A stretch of 58,116 bases of DNA. Source: JAVBRA01 sp031548435. GTDB taxonomy: Bacteria; Bacteroidota; Bacteroidia; Bacteroidales; Rikenellaceae. The notes beneath the pieces are model-generated. The model saw only the letters and a list, made by a program, of their open reading frames with translations, did no database searches and was not told the DNA's origin. Positions within the stretch are counted from its first letter, which is position 1, and each line of letters begins with the position of its first letter. A program made the translations under genes and the position numbers. Below are positions 26,604 through 35,180 of this stretch, in pieces. Where the stretch lies: NCBI GenBank assembly GCA_031548435.1, contig JAVBRA010000011.1, forward strand, positions 1 through 58,116. Reading direction: 5' to 3'.

Positions 26604-27059
26604 TTACAACGAGGTGGTCTTTTCGCAATAGTGGCAACGGAGCGAGATGGCGTTGTCGTTGTCGCGCCCCAGCACCCGGAAGCGGGTGGTGATGTTCCGC
26701 TCGACGTTGGTGATGCACTTGGGGTTGGCGCACACCACGAATCCCTCGACCGTTTCGGGCACTTCGACGTTGCGTTTTTCCACCACCTCGAAATTTTTGA
26801 TGATGTTGATGCGCGCGTGCGGGGCCACGATCGAGATGCGGTTGATGGCCTCGTCGGGGCAGTAAAAGTCCGAAAGTTTGATGATCGCTTTCTTCCCCAT
26901 CCGCTTGCTGTGGAGGTTGGTGCCGAAGGTGATGCGGCTCTCCATCAGACGGTCGAGCCCCAGGATGCTGATCACCTTGAACAGGCTGCCCGAGGGGATG
27001 TGGTCGATCACCGTGCCGTTTTCGATGGCCTGGACTTCGAGTAGAGTTTTTGTCATCAT
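26604..27059 (-). CDS. pyrI: aspartate carbamoyltransferase regulatory chain
   Basis: A 151-residue regulatory subunit that binds CTP/ATP and assembles with PyrB into the allosteric holoenzyme. The N-terminal allosteric domain (about 1-100) is followed by a zinc-ribbon with Cys110, Cys115, Cys142 and Cys145 (VCANPKC and CHYC), which makes contact with the catalytic chains. The start could be either Met1 or Met2. It begins 4 bases after the pyrB stop codon, the usual pyrBI order. Confidence 0.96.
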   Translation of the reverse strand: MMTKTLLEVQAIENGTVIDHIPSGSLFKVISILGLDRLMESRITFGTNLHSKRMGKKAIIKLSDFYCPDEAINRISIVAPHARINIIKNFEVVEKRNVEVPETVEGFVVCANPKCITNVERNITTRFRVLGRDNDNAISLRCHYCEKTTSL

Positions 27060-27063
27060 AATC

Positions 27064-27969
27064 CTAAATTAGTCCTAACAGGTAGCTGATTATCGCCATG
27101 CGGGTGTAGACCCCGTTCTCGGTTTGCTTGAAGTAGTAGGCTTTGGGGTTGAGGTCGACCTCGGGGGCGATCTCGTTGACGCGGGGCAGCGGGTGCAGGA
27201 TGCGCATGTTGTCCGGGGTGCCGGCGAGCATGTCGTTGGTCAGGATGTAGGCGTTCTTCACCTTCTCGTATTCCATGATGTCCGAAAAGCGTTCTTTCTG
27301 CACGCGGGTCATATACAGGATATCGGCCTTTTCGATGCCTTCCATCATGTCGGAGGTTTCGCGGTACTTCAGGTTCCGCTCGTTGAGGAACTGTTTGTAC
27401 TCCTCAGGCAGCATCAGCTCGGTGGGCGCCACGAACGTGAACTCGGCGTTGAAGTGGCTCATGGCCTGGATCAGCGAGTGCACCGTGCGTCCATATTTGA
27501 GGTCGCCGATCATCATGATGTTCAGGTTGTCGAGCCGGCCCTGCGTCTTGCGGATCGAGTAGACGTCGAGCAGCGTCTGGCTCGGATGCTGGTTGGCCCC
27601 GTCGCCGGCGTTGACCACCGGCACTCCCGCCACCTCCGAGGCGTAGCGCGCCGCTCCCTCGACGTAGTGGCGCATGACGATCATTTCGACGTAGTTCGAT
27701 ATGGTCATGATCGTGTCGTGCAGCGTTTCGCCTTTCGATACGCTGGTGTTGCCCGACTCCGAAAACCCGATCACTTTGCCGCCCAGGCGGTTGATGGCGC
27801 TCTCGAAACTGAGCCGCGTGCGTGTCGACGGTTCGAAGAACAGCGAGGCGATCACCTTGCCTTCGAGCAGGTTCTGATAGGGGTTCTTCTCGAAATAGGC
27901 GCACTTGTCCAGAATGTTCAGGATCTCCTGGCGGGTGAGGTCGGTGATTGAAACAAGGCTTTTTTTCAT
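27064..27969 (-). CDS. pyrB: aspartate carbamoyltransferase catalytic chain
   Basis: A 301-residue enzyme that joins carbamoyl phosphate and aspartate, the first committed step of pyrimidine synthesis. The carbamoyl-phosphate loop FEPSTRTR (45-52) and the HPSQTLLD segment (128-135) are intact, and the length is normal. It is co-transcribed with pyrI. No attenuator or leader peptide like that of enterobacterial pyrBI was seen in the roughly 95 bases upstream. Confidence 0.96.
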   Translation of the reverse strand: MKKSLVSITDLTRQEILNILDKCAYFEKNPYQNLLEGKVIASLFFEPSTRTRLSFESAINRLGGKVIGFSESGNTSVSKGETLHDTIMTISNYVEMIVMRHYVEGAARYASEVAGVPVVNAGDGANQHPSQTLLDVYSIRKTQGRLDNLNIMMIGDLKYGRTVHSLIQAMSHFNAEFTFVAPTELMLPEEYKQFLNERNLKYRETSDMMEGIEKADILYMTRVQKERFSDIMEYEKVKNAYILTNDMLAGTPDNMRILHPLPRVNEIAPEVDLNPKAYYFKQTENGVYTRMAIISYLLGLI

Positions 27970-28063
27970 CGGTTTATTTTTGAATCCGTTCTTTCATTCC
28001 GTTTGTTTGGTTCGGCGGTGTCGCAGATGCGTTTGTTCGGCCGAATGGATGGCGGCGGGTTCT

Positions 28064-28669
28064 CTATACAATCGTATGCCCCACCCCCTCTATTTTCGAG
28101 AGCCGCTCCTCGAACCGGGCCCGGGCTCCCTTGCGGATCGAGAGTTCCATGGTGCAGGTGGTGTCGAACCGCTGTTCCAGCACCTCGGGTTGCTCGTCCT
28201 TGATCAGTTTCATCACCTCGTTGGTAGCTTCGTAAGGGAAACACAACCGATATCGGATGTCAACCGTGCGGGTGACGAACGTATTGTTGTCGAGCGCGTC
28301 GGCCGCGGCCTGGCGGTAGGCGTTGATCAGCCCCGGCACTCCCAGTTTGGTCCCGCCGAAATAACGCACCACTACAATCAGCAGGTCGGTCACCTGGCGC
28401 GAGAGCATCTGCCCCAGGATCGGTTTGCCGGCCGAGCCCGACGGTTCGCCGTCGTCGTTGACCCGGTAGTGTTCGCCCTGCGGCCCAAGCCTCCATGCAT
28501 AGCAATGGTGCCGGGCGTCGTAATACTCTTTTTTCAGCGCGTCGACCAGGGGTTTGACTTGTTCCTGGTCGTCAATGGGGTACGCGTAGGCGGCGAATTT
28601 GCTCCCTTTCTCTTTGTACACGCCCTCGGACGGACGCCCGATGGTTTGGTATGTGTCGTCGGCCTCCAT
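28064..28669 (-). CDS. YigZ/IMPACT family protein
   Basis: A 201-residue protein of the YigZ family. The N-terminal IMPACT domain (about 1-115) has the conserved SKFAAYAYPI, DARHHCYAWRL and VNDDGEPSGSAGKPIL, then VVRYFGGTKLGVPGLI. A smaller ferredoxin-like domain (about 130-200) follows. The family is widespread and linked to translation control in eukaryotes, but the bacterial role is unsettled. The start MEADD at 28669 is chosen because a promoter box (28694-28701) lies 24 bases upstream and excludes the 16-codon extension to 28717. It stands 94 bases upstream of pyrB on the same strand. Confidence 0.9.
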   Translation of the reverse strand: MEADDTYQTIGRPSEGVYKEKGSKFAAYAYPIDDQEQVKPLVDALKKEYYDARHHCYAWRLGPQGEHYRVNDDGEPSGSAGKPILGQMLSRQVTDLLIVVVRYFGGTKLGVPGLINAYRQAAADALDNNTFVTRTVDIRYRLCFPYEATNEVMKLIKDEQPEVLEQRFDTTCTMELSIRKGARARFEERLSKIEGVGHTIV

Positions 28670-28693
28670 CCTGCGGTTCGATTCTTCCAAAGC

Positions 28694-28701
28694 CAAAAGT
28701 A
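28694..28701 (-). promoter_or_regulatory. -7 promoter element of the YigZ gene
   Basis: TACTTTTG on the minus strand is an exact TAnnTTTG match 24 bases before the chosen start codon. Confidence 0.5.
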
Positions 28702-28778
28702 ATAAAAAAAGCGTCACAGACGCTCTTTCATGATGAGTTTTTATGTATCCCGGGACGCATGACCTGCACGGTTATTTA

Positions 28779-28811
28779 TTATTGGCCCGTTATTGGCTTG
28801 TTATTGGAGCG
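28779..28811 (+). repeat. three 11-bp tandem repeats
   Basis: TTATTGGCCCG, TTATTGGCTTG and TTATTGGAGCG lie end to end. They sit in the gap 28702-28981, in which no gene or clear promoter is visible. Confidence 0.6.
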
Positions 28812-28981
28812 CGCCCAAAGGATCTTTGTTCGAGGGTTCTTTCCCTGTGTCCGTTGTGCGGAGGGTGCGCTTGAAAGGTGCATCATTTCAATTCGCCCAT
28901 AAGCGTTGCCCGATGAGACGCGGTTTCTGATAACCAATGCGTCCGTGACGCCTATACGTGCAACAATCCCCATCTCTATAC

Positions 28982-29016
28982 AAAAAAAATAAGGTACTAA
29001 ATTTCTTTAGTACCTT
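28982..29016 (-). terminator. intrinsic terminator of the small RNA
   Basis: The 11-bp perfect stem AAGGTACTAAA / TTTAGTACCTT with a GAAA tetraloop on the minus strand is followed by A and eight T. Confidence 0.92.
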
Positions 29017-29077
29017 CCCCAAAACTAACTTATTATAAAAAGAAAGTCTGTCCGGATTCACATCGGTCACCTTTCCT
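28982..29077 (-). ncRNA. candidate small non-coding RNA (about 95 nt)
   Basis: An exact promoter (29083-29114) and a strong terminator bracket about 95 bases with no usable reading frame; the only ATG is followed at once by TGA. The predicted RNA starts near CTCAGGAAAGG. A helix can form between GGAAAG (29071-29076) and CTTTCT (29041-29046), followed by an unpaired U-rich stretch with AAGTTAGTTTTGGGG and then the terminator hairpin. It sits downstream of uvrA but has its own promoter. Known Bacteroidales RNAs (such as the Bacteroidales-1 motif) have the same promoter-to-terminator layout; identity with any of them was not tested. Confidence 0.7.
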
Positions 29078-29082
29078 GAGAG

Positions 29083-29114
29083 CAAATATAATAAAGGTTA
29101 ACTTCGAAACCAAA
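29083..29114 (-). promoter_or_regulatory. promoter of the small RNA
   Basis: On the minus strand TTTG, exactly 20 bp, then TATATTTG: a full match to both Bacteroidota promoter elements. No coding start lies downstream before the terminator. Confidence 0.8.
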
Positions 29115-29214
29115 TGTGCGGCACACTTTTTTTTGCTAAATTTTTATCCGGGCGGTCTTTTTTTGTAAATTCGATCATTCAAATACCTGGTAATCTTATA
29201 ATTAAAAAACGGGA

Positions 29215-32004
29215 TTATTTAAATAAATATTCTGCCGTATGGTTGTTTTTACAACAGGCCAGTTCTTTCGGAGGGCCTTCGAACAACAGGTTGCCTCCCT
29301 TTTCTCCGCCTTCGGGGCCCAGGTCGATGACCCAGTCGCACGAGCGGATTACGTCCATGTTATGTTCCACAACGACAATGGTATGGCCCTTTGATACCAG
29401 CGCCTCGAACGAGGCCAGCAGCTTCTTGATGTCGTGGAAGTGGAGGCCGGTGGTGGGTTCGTCGAAGATGAACACCATGCCGCCGCGGGTGTTCTCTTTC
29501 AGCAGGAAATAGGCGAGCTTGACACGCTGGCTCTCGCCGCCCGAAAGCGTCGAAGACGATTGTCCCAATTTGACGTATCCCAAACCGACATCTTGCAACG
29601 CGGTCAGTTTTTCAACAATTTTGCGGCAAAGGTTGTTTTTGTGCGCGGAGAAAAACGCCACCGCTTCGTCGACGCTCATCTCCAGCACGTCGTAGATCGA
29701 CTTTCCCGCGTATTTCACTTCCAGGATGTCGTCTTTGAAACGCCGGCCGCCGCAGCATTCGCACACCAGTTCCACGTCGGCCATGAACTGCATCGAGATC
29801 GAGATCACCCCCTCGCCCTGGCACTCCTCGCACCGCCCTCCGGCGATGTTGAACGAGAAATGGGACGGCGTGAAGCCCATGTTTTTGGCCATCTGCTGGT
29901 CGGAAAAGAGCTTTCGTATCTCGTCGTACGCCTTGATGTAGGTCACCGGGTTCGAGCGCGACGAACGACCGATGGGGTTTTGGTCTACCATCTCCACGGC
30001 CGTTATCAGTTTGACGTCGCCTTCGAGCGCATCGTGGTCGCCCGGGCGGTTGCCCACCTCGTCGATGGCGCGGCGCAAGGCGGGATAGAGGATGCCCTTG
30101 ACCAGCGATGATTTGCCGCTGCCGCTGACACCCGTTACGGCGGTCATGATCCCCAACGGAAATCTGACGTCGATGTTCCTGAGGTTGTTCTCCCGTGCGC
30201 CCTTGATCTCTATATAGTTGCGCCAGCCGCGAATCTGTGCCGGAGGGTCGATCGAACGGCGGCCTGCGAGGTAATCGGCCGTGAGTGAATTTTCAGCCTT
30301 TTCTATTTCCGCAGCCGGGCCGTTGTACACCACCTCGCCGCCGAACTCACCGGCAAAGGGGCCGATGTCGATGATGGTATCGGCCGCGCGGATGATCTCC
30401 TCCTCGTGTTCGACGACGATGACCGTGTTGCCCAGATCGCGCAATTGTTTCAGCACGTTGATCAGCCGGGCGGTGTCGCGCGGATGGAGCCCGATGCTCG
30501 GCTCGTCGAGGATGTACATCGATCCCACGAGCGAGCTGCCCAGCGACGTCGACAGGTTGATGCGCTGGCTCTCGCCGCCCGAAAGCGTCGACGACAGGCG
30601 GTCGAGGGTCAGGTAGCCCAGCCCCACGTCGTCGAGATAGGTGAGGCGGGTGGTGATCTCTTTGAGGATGCGGCCGCCTTTTTCCATCTGTTCTCCGGTG
30701 AGTTCGAGCGAACGGAAGAATTTCAGCAGCTCTTCGGTTTCGACATTCACCAGATCGGTGATGCTGCGACCGCCCACCTTGACGTACGACGCCTCTTTGC
30801 GCAGCCGTCCGCCGTTGCATTCGGGGCACACGGTCTTGCCCGTGTAGCGCGACAGCATCACGCGGTACTGCACTTTGTACTTCTCGCTTTCGAGGTATTT
30901 GAAGAAGGCGTTCAGCCCGTCGAAGTATTCGTTGCCTGTCCACAGCAGGGCCTTTTCGTCTTTGCTCAGTTCGTAGAACGGCTTGTGGATGGGGAAGCCG
31001 AACTTCGACGAATTCATCACCAGCTGGTCTTTCCAGGCGCGCATGGTGTCGCCTCTCCAGCAGGCCACCGCGTCGTCGTAGATGCTCTTCTTTTTGTCGG
31101 GGATCACCAGGTTTTCGTCGATGCCGATCACCTTGCCGTAACCCTCGCACACGGGGCAGGCTCCCAGCGGGTTGTTGAAGCTGAACAGGTACTCGGTCGG
31201 CTGTTCGAACACCATGCCGTCGGCTTCGAAGCGTCCCGAAAAATCGGCTTTGCGGGGGTCGCCGGCGGTGTCGTATATTAATAAGGTGCAGCTGTCGTCG
31301 CCGTAGTTCATGGCCGTTTGCACCGAGTCGCCGAAACGGCTCACGTCGTCGGCCTGCCTCGACGCCGCCACGCGGTCGATGACCAGGTAAACGTCGTCTT
31401 TGCCGATGCGCGAGGTCTCTTTGATCGCCTCCTCGATCTGTTCGGTGTTGCCGTTGAACCAGATGCGCTGGAAGCCCTCTTTCGACATGTCGAGCAGCCG
31501 CTCGGTGACGCCCTCGCCCTCCTTGAAGCGCATTTTCGAAAGGATGGACACGCGCGTGCCTTCGGGCAGCGATTGGATGCAGTCGACCACGTCGGTGACC
31601 GTGTCGATGCTCACCTCGCACCCTGACACGGGCGAATAGGTGATGCCCACACGGGCGTAGAGCAGCCGCAGGTAGTCGTAGATCTCGGTCGAGGTGCCGA
31701 CGGTCGAGCGTGGGTTGCGCGTGTTGACCTTCTGCTCGATGGCCACCGCCGGAGCGATGCCGGTGATGTTGTCGACGTCGGGCTTGACGATGCGGCCCAG
31801 AAACTGCCGCGCGTACGACGACAGGCTCTCGACATACCGCCGCTGTCCTTCGGCGAAAACGGTGTCGAACGCCAGGGTCGACTTGCCCGACCCCGACAGC
31901 CCGGTGACCACCACCAGTTGGTTGTGGGGAATCCTGACGTCGATGTTCTTGAGGTTGTGCACCCGCGCCCCCTGCACGTAAATGTATGATTTGGCGTCGC
32001 TCAT
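29215..32004 (-). CDS. uvrA: excinuclease ABC subunit A
   Basis: A 929-residue damage-recognition ATPase of nucleotide excision repair, which loads UvrB at DNA lesions. It contains two ABC-type ATPase modules: Walker A GLSGSGKST (35-43) with signature LSGGESQRINLS near 485, and GVSGSGKSS near 630 with signature LSGGESQRVKLA near 825. Zinc-finger cysteine pairs appear in CPVCEGYG, CPECNGG, CEECQGEG and CECCGG. The length is that of a full UvrA. It is read from its own promoter, which overlaps a GTGATATCAC palindrome. The roughly 100 bases between the stop codon and the small-RNA promoter show no strong terminator. Confidence 0.97.
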   Translation of the reverse strand: MSDAKSYIYVQGARVHNLKNIDVRIPHNQLVVVTGLSGSGKSTLAFDTVFAEGQRRYVESLSSYARQFLGRIVKPDVDNITGIAPAVAIEQKVNTRNPRSTVGTSTEIYDYLRLLYARVGITYSPVSGCEVSIDTVTDVVDCIQSLPEGTRVSILSKMRFKEGEGVTERLLDMSKEGFQRIWFNGNTEQIEEAIKETSRIGKDDVYLVIDRVAASRQADDVSRFGDSVQTAMNYGDDSCTLLIYDTAGDPRKADFSGRFEADGMVFEQPTEYLFSFNNPLGACPVCEGYGKVIGIDENLVIPDKKKSIYDDAVACWRGDTMRAWKDQLVMNSSKFGFPIHKPFYELSKDEKALLWTGNEYFDGLNAFFKYLESEKYKVQYRVMLSRYTGKTVCPECNGGRLRKEASYVKVGGRSITDLVNVETEELLKFFRSLELTGEQMEKGGRILKEITTRLTYLDDVGLGYLTLDRLSSTLSGGESQRINLSTSLGSSLVGSMYILDEPSIGLHPRDTARLINVLKQLRDLGNTVIVVEHEEEIIRAADTIIDIGPFAGEFGGEVVYNGPAAEIEKAENSLTADYLAGRRSIDPPAQIRGWRNYIEIKGARENNLRNIDVRFPLGIMTAVTGVSGSGKSSLVKGILYPALRRAIDEVGNRPGDHDALEGDVKLITAVEMVDQNPIGRSSRSNPVTYIKAYDEIRKLFSDQQMAKNMGFTPSHFSFNIAGGRCEECQGEGVISISMQFMADVELVCECCGGRRFKDDILEVKYAGKSIYDVLEMSVDEAVAFFSAHKNNLCRKIVEKLTALQDVGLGYVKLGQSSSTLSGGESQRVKLAYFLLKENTRGGMVFIFDEPTTGLHFHDIKKLLASFEALVSKGHTIVVVEHNMDVIRSCDWVIDLGPEGGEKGGNLLFEGPPKELACCKNNHTAEYLFK

Positions 32005-32039
32005 GGTCTGATCTTGAGAACTCGGAAAATGAAATCCTG

Positions 32040-32069
32040 CAAAGTTACGTCTATTTCACGTGATATCAC
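32040..32069 (-). promoter_or_regulatory. uvrA promoter with palindrome
   Basis: TAACTTTG (32047-32040, minus strand) is an exact -7 element. A perfect 10-bp palindrome GTGATATCAC lies at about 32060-32069, over the -33 region, where a repressor could block RNA polymerase. Whether it is a damage-response operator is unknown. Confidence 0.5.
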
Positions 32070-32169
32070 ACCCGCGGCGTGTTTTATTGCAGCGGGCGTT
32101 GCCGTGCATGGGAATCTCGCATGAAGAGCGGGGTGGTTTCCGGATGCCTCGGCAAACGAAACAAAACGC

Positions 32170-32177
32170 TATCTTTG
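32170..32177 (+). promoter_or_regulatory. -7 element directly before the DEAD-box gene (leaderless transcript?)
   Basis: TATCTTTG is an exact consensus match ending only four bases before the ATG at 32182. Transcription would start at or next to the A of the start codon. No ribosome-binding site is visible. The -33 region lacks TTG. Confidence 0.5.
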
Positions 32178-32181
32178 CCGC

Positions 32182-33504
32182 ATGAGCGCTGAAAAAAACA
32201 CAACGATTGAGGTCGTCTTGGATACTTTGGGTATCACAGAGTTAACCCCCATGCAGCGGGCGTCGCTGGAGATGCACCGGATGCACGAGCGGGTGGTGCT
32301 GCTTTCGCCCACCGGGTCGGGCAAGACGCTGGCGTTTTTGTTGCCGCTGCTGTCCCGGTTGAAAGACGGGGCGGGGGTGCAGGCGCTCGTTGTGGCCCCC
32401 TCGCGCGAGCTGGCGTTGCAGATCGAGGGGGTGTTCCGGTCGATGAGGACGGGACGCCGGATCACCTGCTGCTACGGCGGCCACCGCATCGACACCGAAG
32501 AACGCAGCCTGCGCGAAACGCCCGCCGTGGTGGTGGGTACGCCGGGACGCATCCTGCACCACATCCGCAACGGGAGCATCGACCCGGCGACGATCGGGAC
32601 GGTGGTGCTGGATGAGTTCGACAAATCGCTTGAATTCGGGTTCCATGCCGAGATGGAGGCGATCATGCGCCAGTTGGTGAACGCCCGCCGCCGGACGCTC
32701 ACCTCGGCCACGTCCAACATCGACATTCCGGCCTTTGCCGGAGTCGAGGATGCCCAAGTGCTTGATTTTCTTGACGGGGCAGTCCGTCCTGCAGTCAGAA
32801 TCATGAAGGTGATCTCCACCGATCGCGACAAACTGGAAACCCTCTACCGCCTGATCTGCCACGCCCGCAGTTCGCGGACGCTCGTATTTGCCAACCATCG
32901 CGAAAGCACGGAGCGCATCGCGGCGTTCCTTGACGCAAAAGGGATTGATAATGAAGCGTTTCATGGCGGCATGGATCAGGACGACCGCGAACGGGCGCTG
33001 GCCAAGTTCCGGGGCGGCAGTTCGCCGGTGATCGTATCGACCGACCTGGCGGCGCGGGGGCTTGATATCCCTCAGGTTGAGGCGATTATCCATTATCACC
33101 TGCCAACCGAAGAAGCGGCCTTCATCCACCGCAACGGACGCACCGCCCGCATGAACGCCCTCGGCACGGCGTATGTCATTCTCCACAACGAGGAGGCGCC
33201 CCCTGCCTTCATCGCCGCCATTGAGGAGTCGATTACGCTGCCGGCGGTGGCGGTTCCTCCGCCCGCACCCCTATGGCAGACCCTGTATATCGGGCGCGGA
33301 TCGAAAGAAAAGCTCTCGAAAACGGACGTGGTGGGTTTCCTGTGCCAAAAGGGCGGGCTGGCCAAAGACGAGATCGGGGTCATCGAGATCAAAGACCACC
33401 ACGCCTATGTGGCCGTTCGCCGGAGCAAGGTGCGCGGAGTGGTTGCCCGGGTGCGCGACGAGCCGGTCAAAGGGCGGAAAGCGAAGATCGCCGTGTCGAA
33501 ATAA
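32182..33504 (+). CDS. DEAD-box RNA helicase with DbpA-like C-terminal RNA-binding domain
   Basis: A 440-residue ATP-dependent RNA helicase. The Q-motif region has LTPMQRASLE, motif I PTGSGKT is at 43-49, motif Ia APSRELA at 72-78, motif II is DEFD (144-147) rather than DEAD, motif III is SAT (175-177) and motif VI HRNGRTAR is near 316. The C-terminal 80 residues (TLYIGRGSKEKLSKTDVVGF and following) match the DbpA RNA-binding domain, which directs DbpA to 23S rRNA helix 92, so a ribosome-assembly role is likely. The gene is small and has an unusually close promoter. It is divergent from uvrA. Confidence 0.9.
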   Translation: MSAEKNTTIEVVLDTLGITELTPMQRASLEMHRMHERVVLLSPTGSGKTLAFLLPLLSRLKDGAGVQALVVAPSRELALQIEGVFRSMRTGRRITCCYGGHRIDTEERSLRETPAVVVGTPGRILHHIRNGSIDPATIGTVVLDEFDKSLEFGFHAEMEAIMRQLVNARRRTLTSATSNIDIPAFAGVEDAQVLDFLDGAVRPAVRIMKVISTDRDKLETLYRLICHARSSRTLVFANHRESTERIAAFLDAKGIDNEAFHGGMDQDDRERALAKFRGGSSPVIVSTDLAARGLDIPQVEAIIHYHLPTEEAAFIHRNGRTARMNALGTAYVILHNEEAPPAFIAAIEESITLPAVAVPPPAPLWQTLYIGRGSKEKLSKTDVVGFLCQKGGLAKDEIGVIEIKDHHAYVAVRRSKVRGVVARVRDEPVKGRKAKIAVSK

Positions 33505-33542
33505 AACGATCGTTTTTCTTAACCGAGATCAGGAGCGTGCGG
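33500..33542 (+). repeat. intergenic repeat module after the DEAD-box gene (also at 44668)
   Basis: This block and 44668-44708 share the run AATAAA.CGATCGTTTTTCT.AACCG followed by GGAGCGTGCG. It contains the palindrome AAAACGATCGTTTT (33503-33516), which begins inside the helicase stop codon and could act as a short terminator. Confidence 0.65.
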
Positions 33543-33739
33543 CGCCTCTGTTTTCGTTCGGGCCCCGGTTGGGTTTTGCCGCCGCGGTCAAACAAAACCG
33601 GAAGGAACCGTAGAGCGATAGTTGATCTTTGACCCGCGAAGATAAACCTTTAGCGGGTGGACGAAAAGAGACGCAGCCTCCTTTTGGACAAAGACGTTAT
33701 TTCTCTTGTTTATTTAGTGAGTGAAACAAGATCATTGCC

Positions 33740-33865
33740 AACAAATGAGCCTGTGGCTCCGCCTTGATTTTTGTCCACTTTTTTATCAAGGAAAAGTGGG
33801 ATAAAAATTTCTGGATAGATGGTTGTCATCCCGAGCATTGCGAAAGAAGACAGATTAACCCATTG
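33740..33865 (+). repeat. intergenic mosaic repeat, copy C
   Basis: Three linked pieces: CAACAAATGAGCCTGTGGCTC with the small hairpin GAGCC/GGCTC; an 8-bp inverted repeat CCACTTTT...AAAAGTGG; and TGTCATCCCGAGC with AGACAGATTAA. The last resembles the module in copies A and B, and the first recurs at 38364 and 44861. The 473-base gap 33505-33977 holds no gene that can be supported. Confidence 0.55.
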
Positions 33866-33977
33866 ATTTTATACGGCAAAACTCCCTCGTGGGCATTCCG
33901 GAACATTTCCTCTTCACCCCAAAAGCAAAGCGTAAAATCCAGGAACGCAGGCAAGCGTTCATGCAAATCGGGGACGG

Positions 33978-35003
33978 TCAGAACCCGAACCGGTAATTGG
34001 CCGACAGCAGGGCCGAACGGCGTCCGCCGAGGAAGTTGGTTTCGGCGCGGAACTGCCACCGCCGGTTGGGCTGATATTGGGTGCCGACAATCATGGTCCA
34101 GTTGTGTGTGGGGCGCTTCTGCAGCGAATAGTTGATCACATCGCCCTGGTGCTTGTCGGTGAAGTTCTCCACCACCACATCGGTCAGTTTCTGCTGCGCA
34201 GGCGTCATCGCCTGATACCAATCGGTATTCTCGTAATTCTCGCCCATATCGGGAGCAATGTCCGACAGTTTGATCGATCCCTTGGTGGTGTTGTTCAGGA
34301 ATGCGCGTCCGGCCCCAATCCACACCACCATATTACGCTCGTGCTTCTTGAAATGGAAAATATAGCCGAGCCGCGGCGAGAGGTTCACGGCGTTGTTGTT
34401 ATTTTGCAACTCATCGAAATGGGTCCACACCGAATTGACGTCGATCGAGAGGAAATACGAACGGTAGCCCCCCATCAGCATGGCCCCCACCCCGTACACA
34501 TAGCCGTTGAAATTGGCCGTGGTGCCAATGTCTACGGGTTTGCCAAGAATACTCCCGATCGAAACGTTGGTTTTGACGGCGGCCTGCCCGAATATACCGT
34601 ACACATCCAGAAACGGCAACAGCCACAGGTCGGCCCGGATGTTGTAGTTCGAAACCGACGCGTAAACACGGTCGAATTCCACCACTTGGTCGAGCGAGAT
34701 ATCATCGACCACCACCCCGCCCGAAGCATCGGTAATCCCCACGGTCAGGTCGGAGACATGCACGTCCTGCCTGCCGGTGTAAAGATTGTACATGACCCCG
34801 GCCGGATAAGGCAACATAATTCCTTTCGAGGCTGCCTTGGCCCCGAAAATAGGCAATTTATAGGGATACGGAGTGCTTACAATGCTGTCGCGCAAGGCGC
34901 CGCCAAGCTGCCTGTCGGTGATAACGACCCCTGATCCGGCCTGGGCGCTCAACAAAACCGGCAAAAGCCAAAGAAGCAATGAGATAGTAGTTTTCTTAAT
35001 CAT
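33978..35003 (-). CDS. exported beta-barrel-type protein
   Basis: A 341-residue protein with a signal peptide (about 1-20, MIKKTTISLLLWLLPVLLSA then Q) and a long series of amphipathic beta strands. It ends in ALLSANYRFGF, with the terminal Phe of BAM substrates. The middle (about 170-230) alternates Tyr/Phe and polar residues as in a 12- to 16-stranded barrel. No plug, TonB box or enzymatic motif was seen. The ATG at 35003 fits the signal peptide; two upstream in-frame codons are possible. It is a single leftward gene flanked by repeat-rich gaps, and no function can be assigned. Confidence 0.68.
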   Translation of the reverse strand: MIKKTTISLLLWLLPVLLSAQAGSGVVITDRQLGGALRDSIVSTPYPYKLPIFGAKAASKGIMLPYPAGVMYNLYTGRQDVHVSDLTVGITDASGGVVVDDISLDQVVEFDRVYASVSNYNIRADLWLLPFLDVYGIFGQAAVKTNVSIGSILGKPVDIGTTANFNGYVYGVGAMLMGGYRSYFLSIDVNSVWTHFDELQNNNNAVNLSPRLGYIFHFKKHERNMVVWIGAGRAFLNNTTKGSIKLSDIAPDMGENYENTDWYQAMTPAQQKLTDVVVENFTDKHQGDVINYSLQKRPTHNWTMIVGTQYQPNRRWQFRAETNFLGGRRSALLSANYRFGF

Positions 35004-35152
35004 AATACACATCTGGCGCAACGCCCTTCAACAGAACATCTTCTGCCTGGGAAAGCGGTCATTGCAGGTTATCAGTCCAATACAATTTTCGTGCCGCGCG
35101 AATACAAGACAGATCCTCATTCATTAGCGCAGAAACCAAAAACGCATAAAAA

Positions 35153-35180
35153 CAAAAAAGGCAGCCTTGCGGCAACCTTT
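35153..35180 (-). terminator. intrinsic terminator of rpsT
   Basis: On the minus strand AGGTTGCC, a GCAA loop and GGCTGCCT form an imperfect hairpin followed by TTTTTTGTTTTT. It is preceded by a GGTTAGTTTTAGG stretch like the one before the small-RNA terminator. Confidence 0.8.

Noticed and set aside
28779..28811. CRISPR-like array
   Set aside because: Only three 11-bp units with no spacers and no cas genes; no CRISPR array occurs in the window.
33764..34135. Plus-strand frame in the gap after the DEAD-box gene
   Set aside because: It spans repeat modules and runs into the antisense of a supported barrel gene; there is no recognisable domain.
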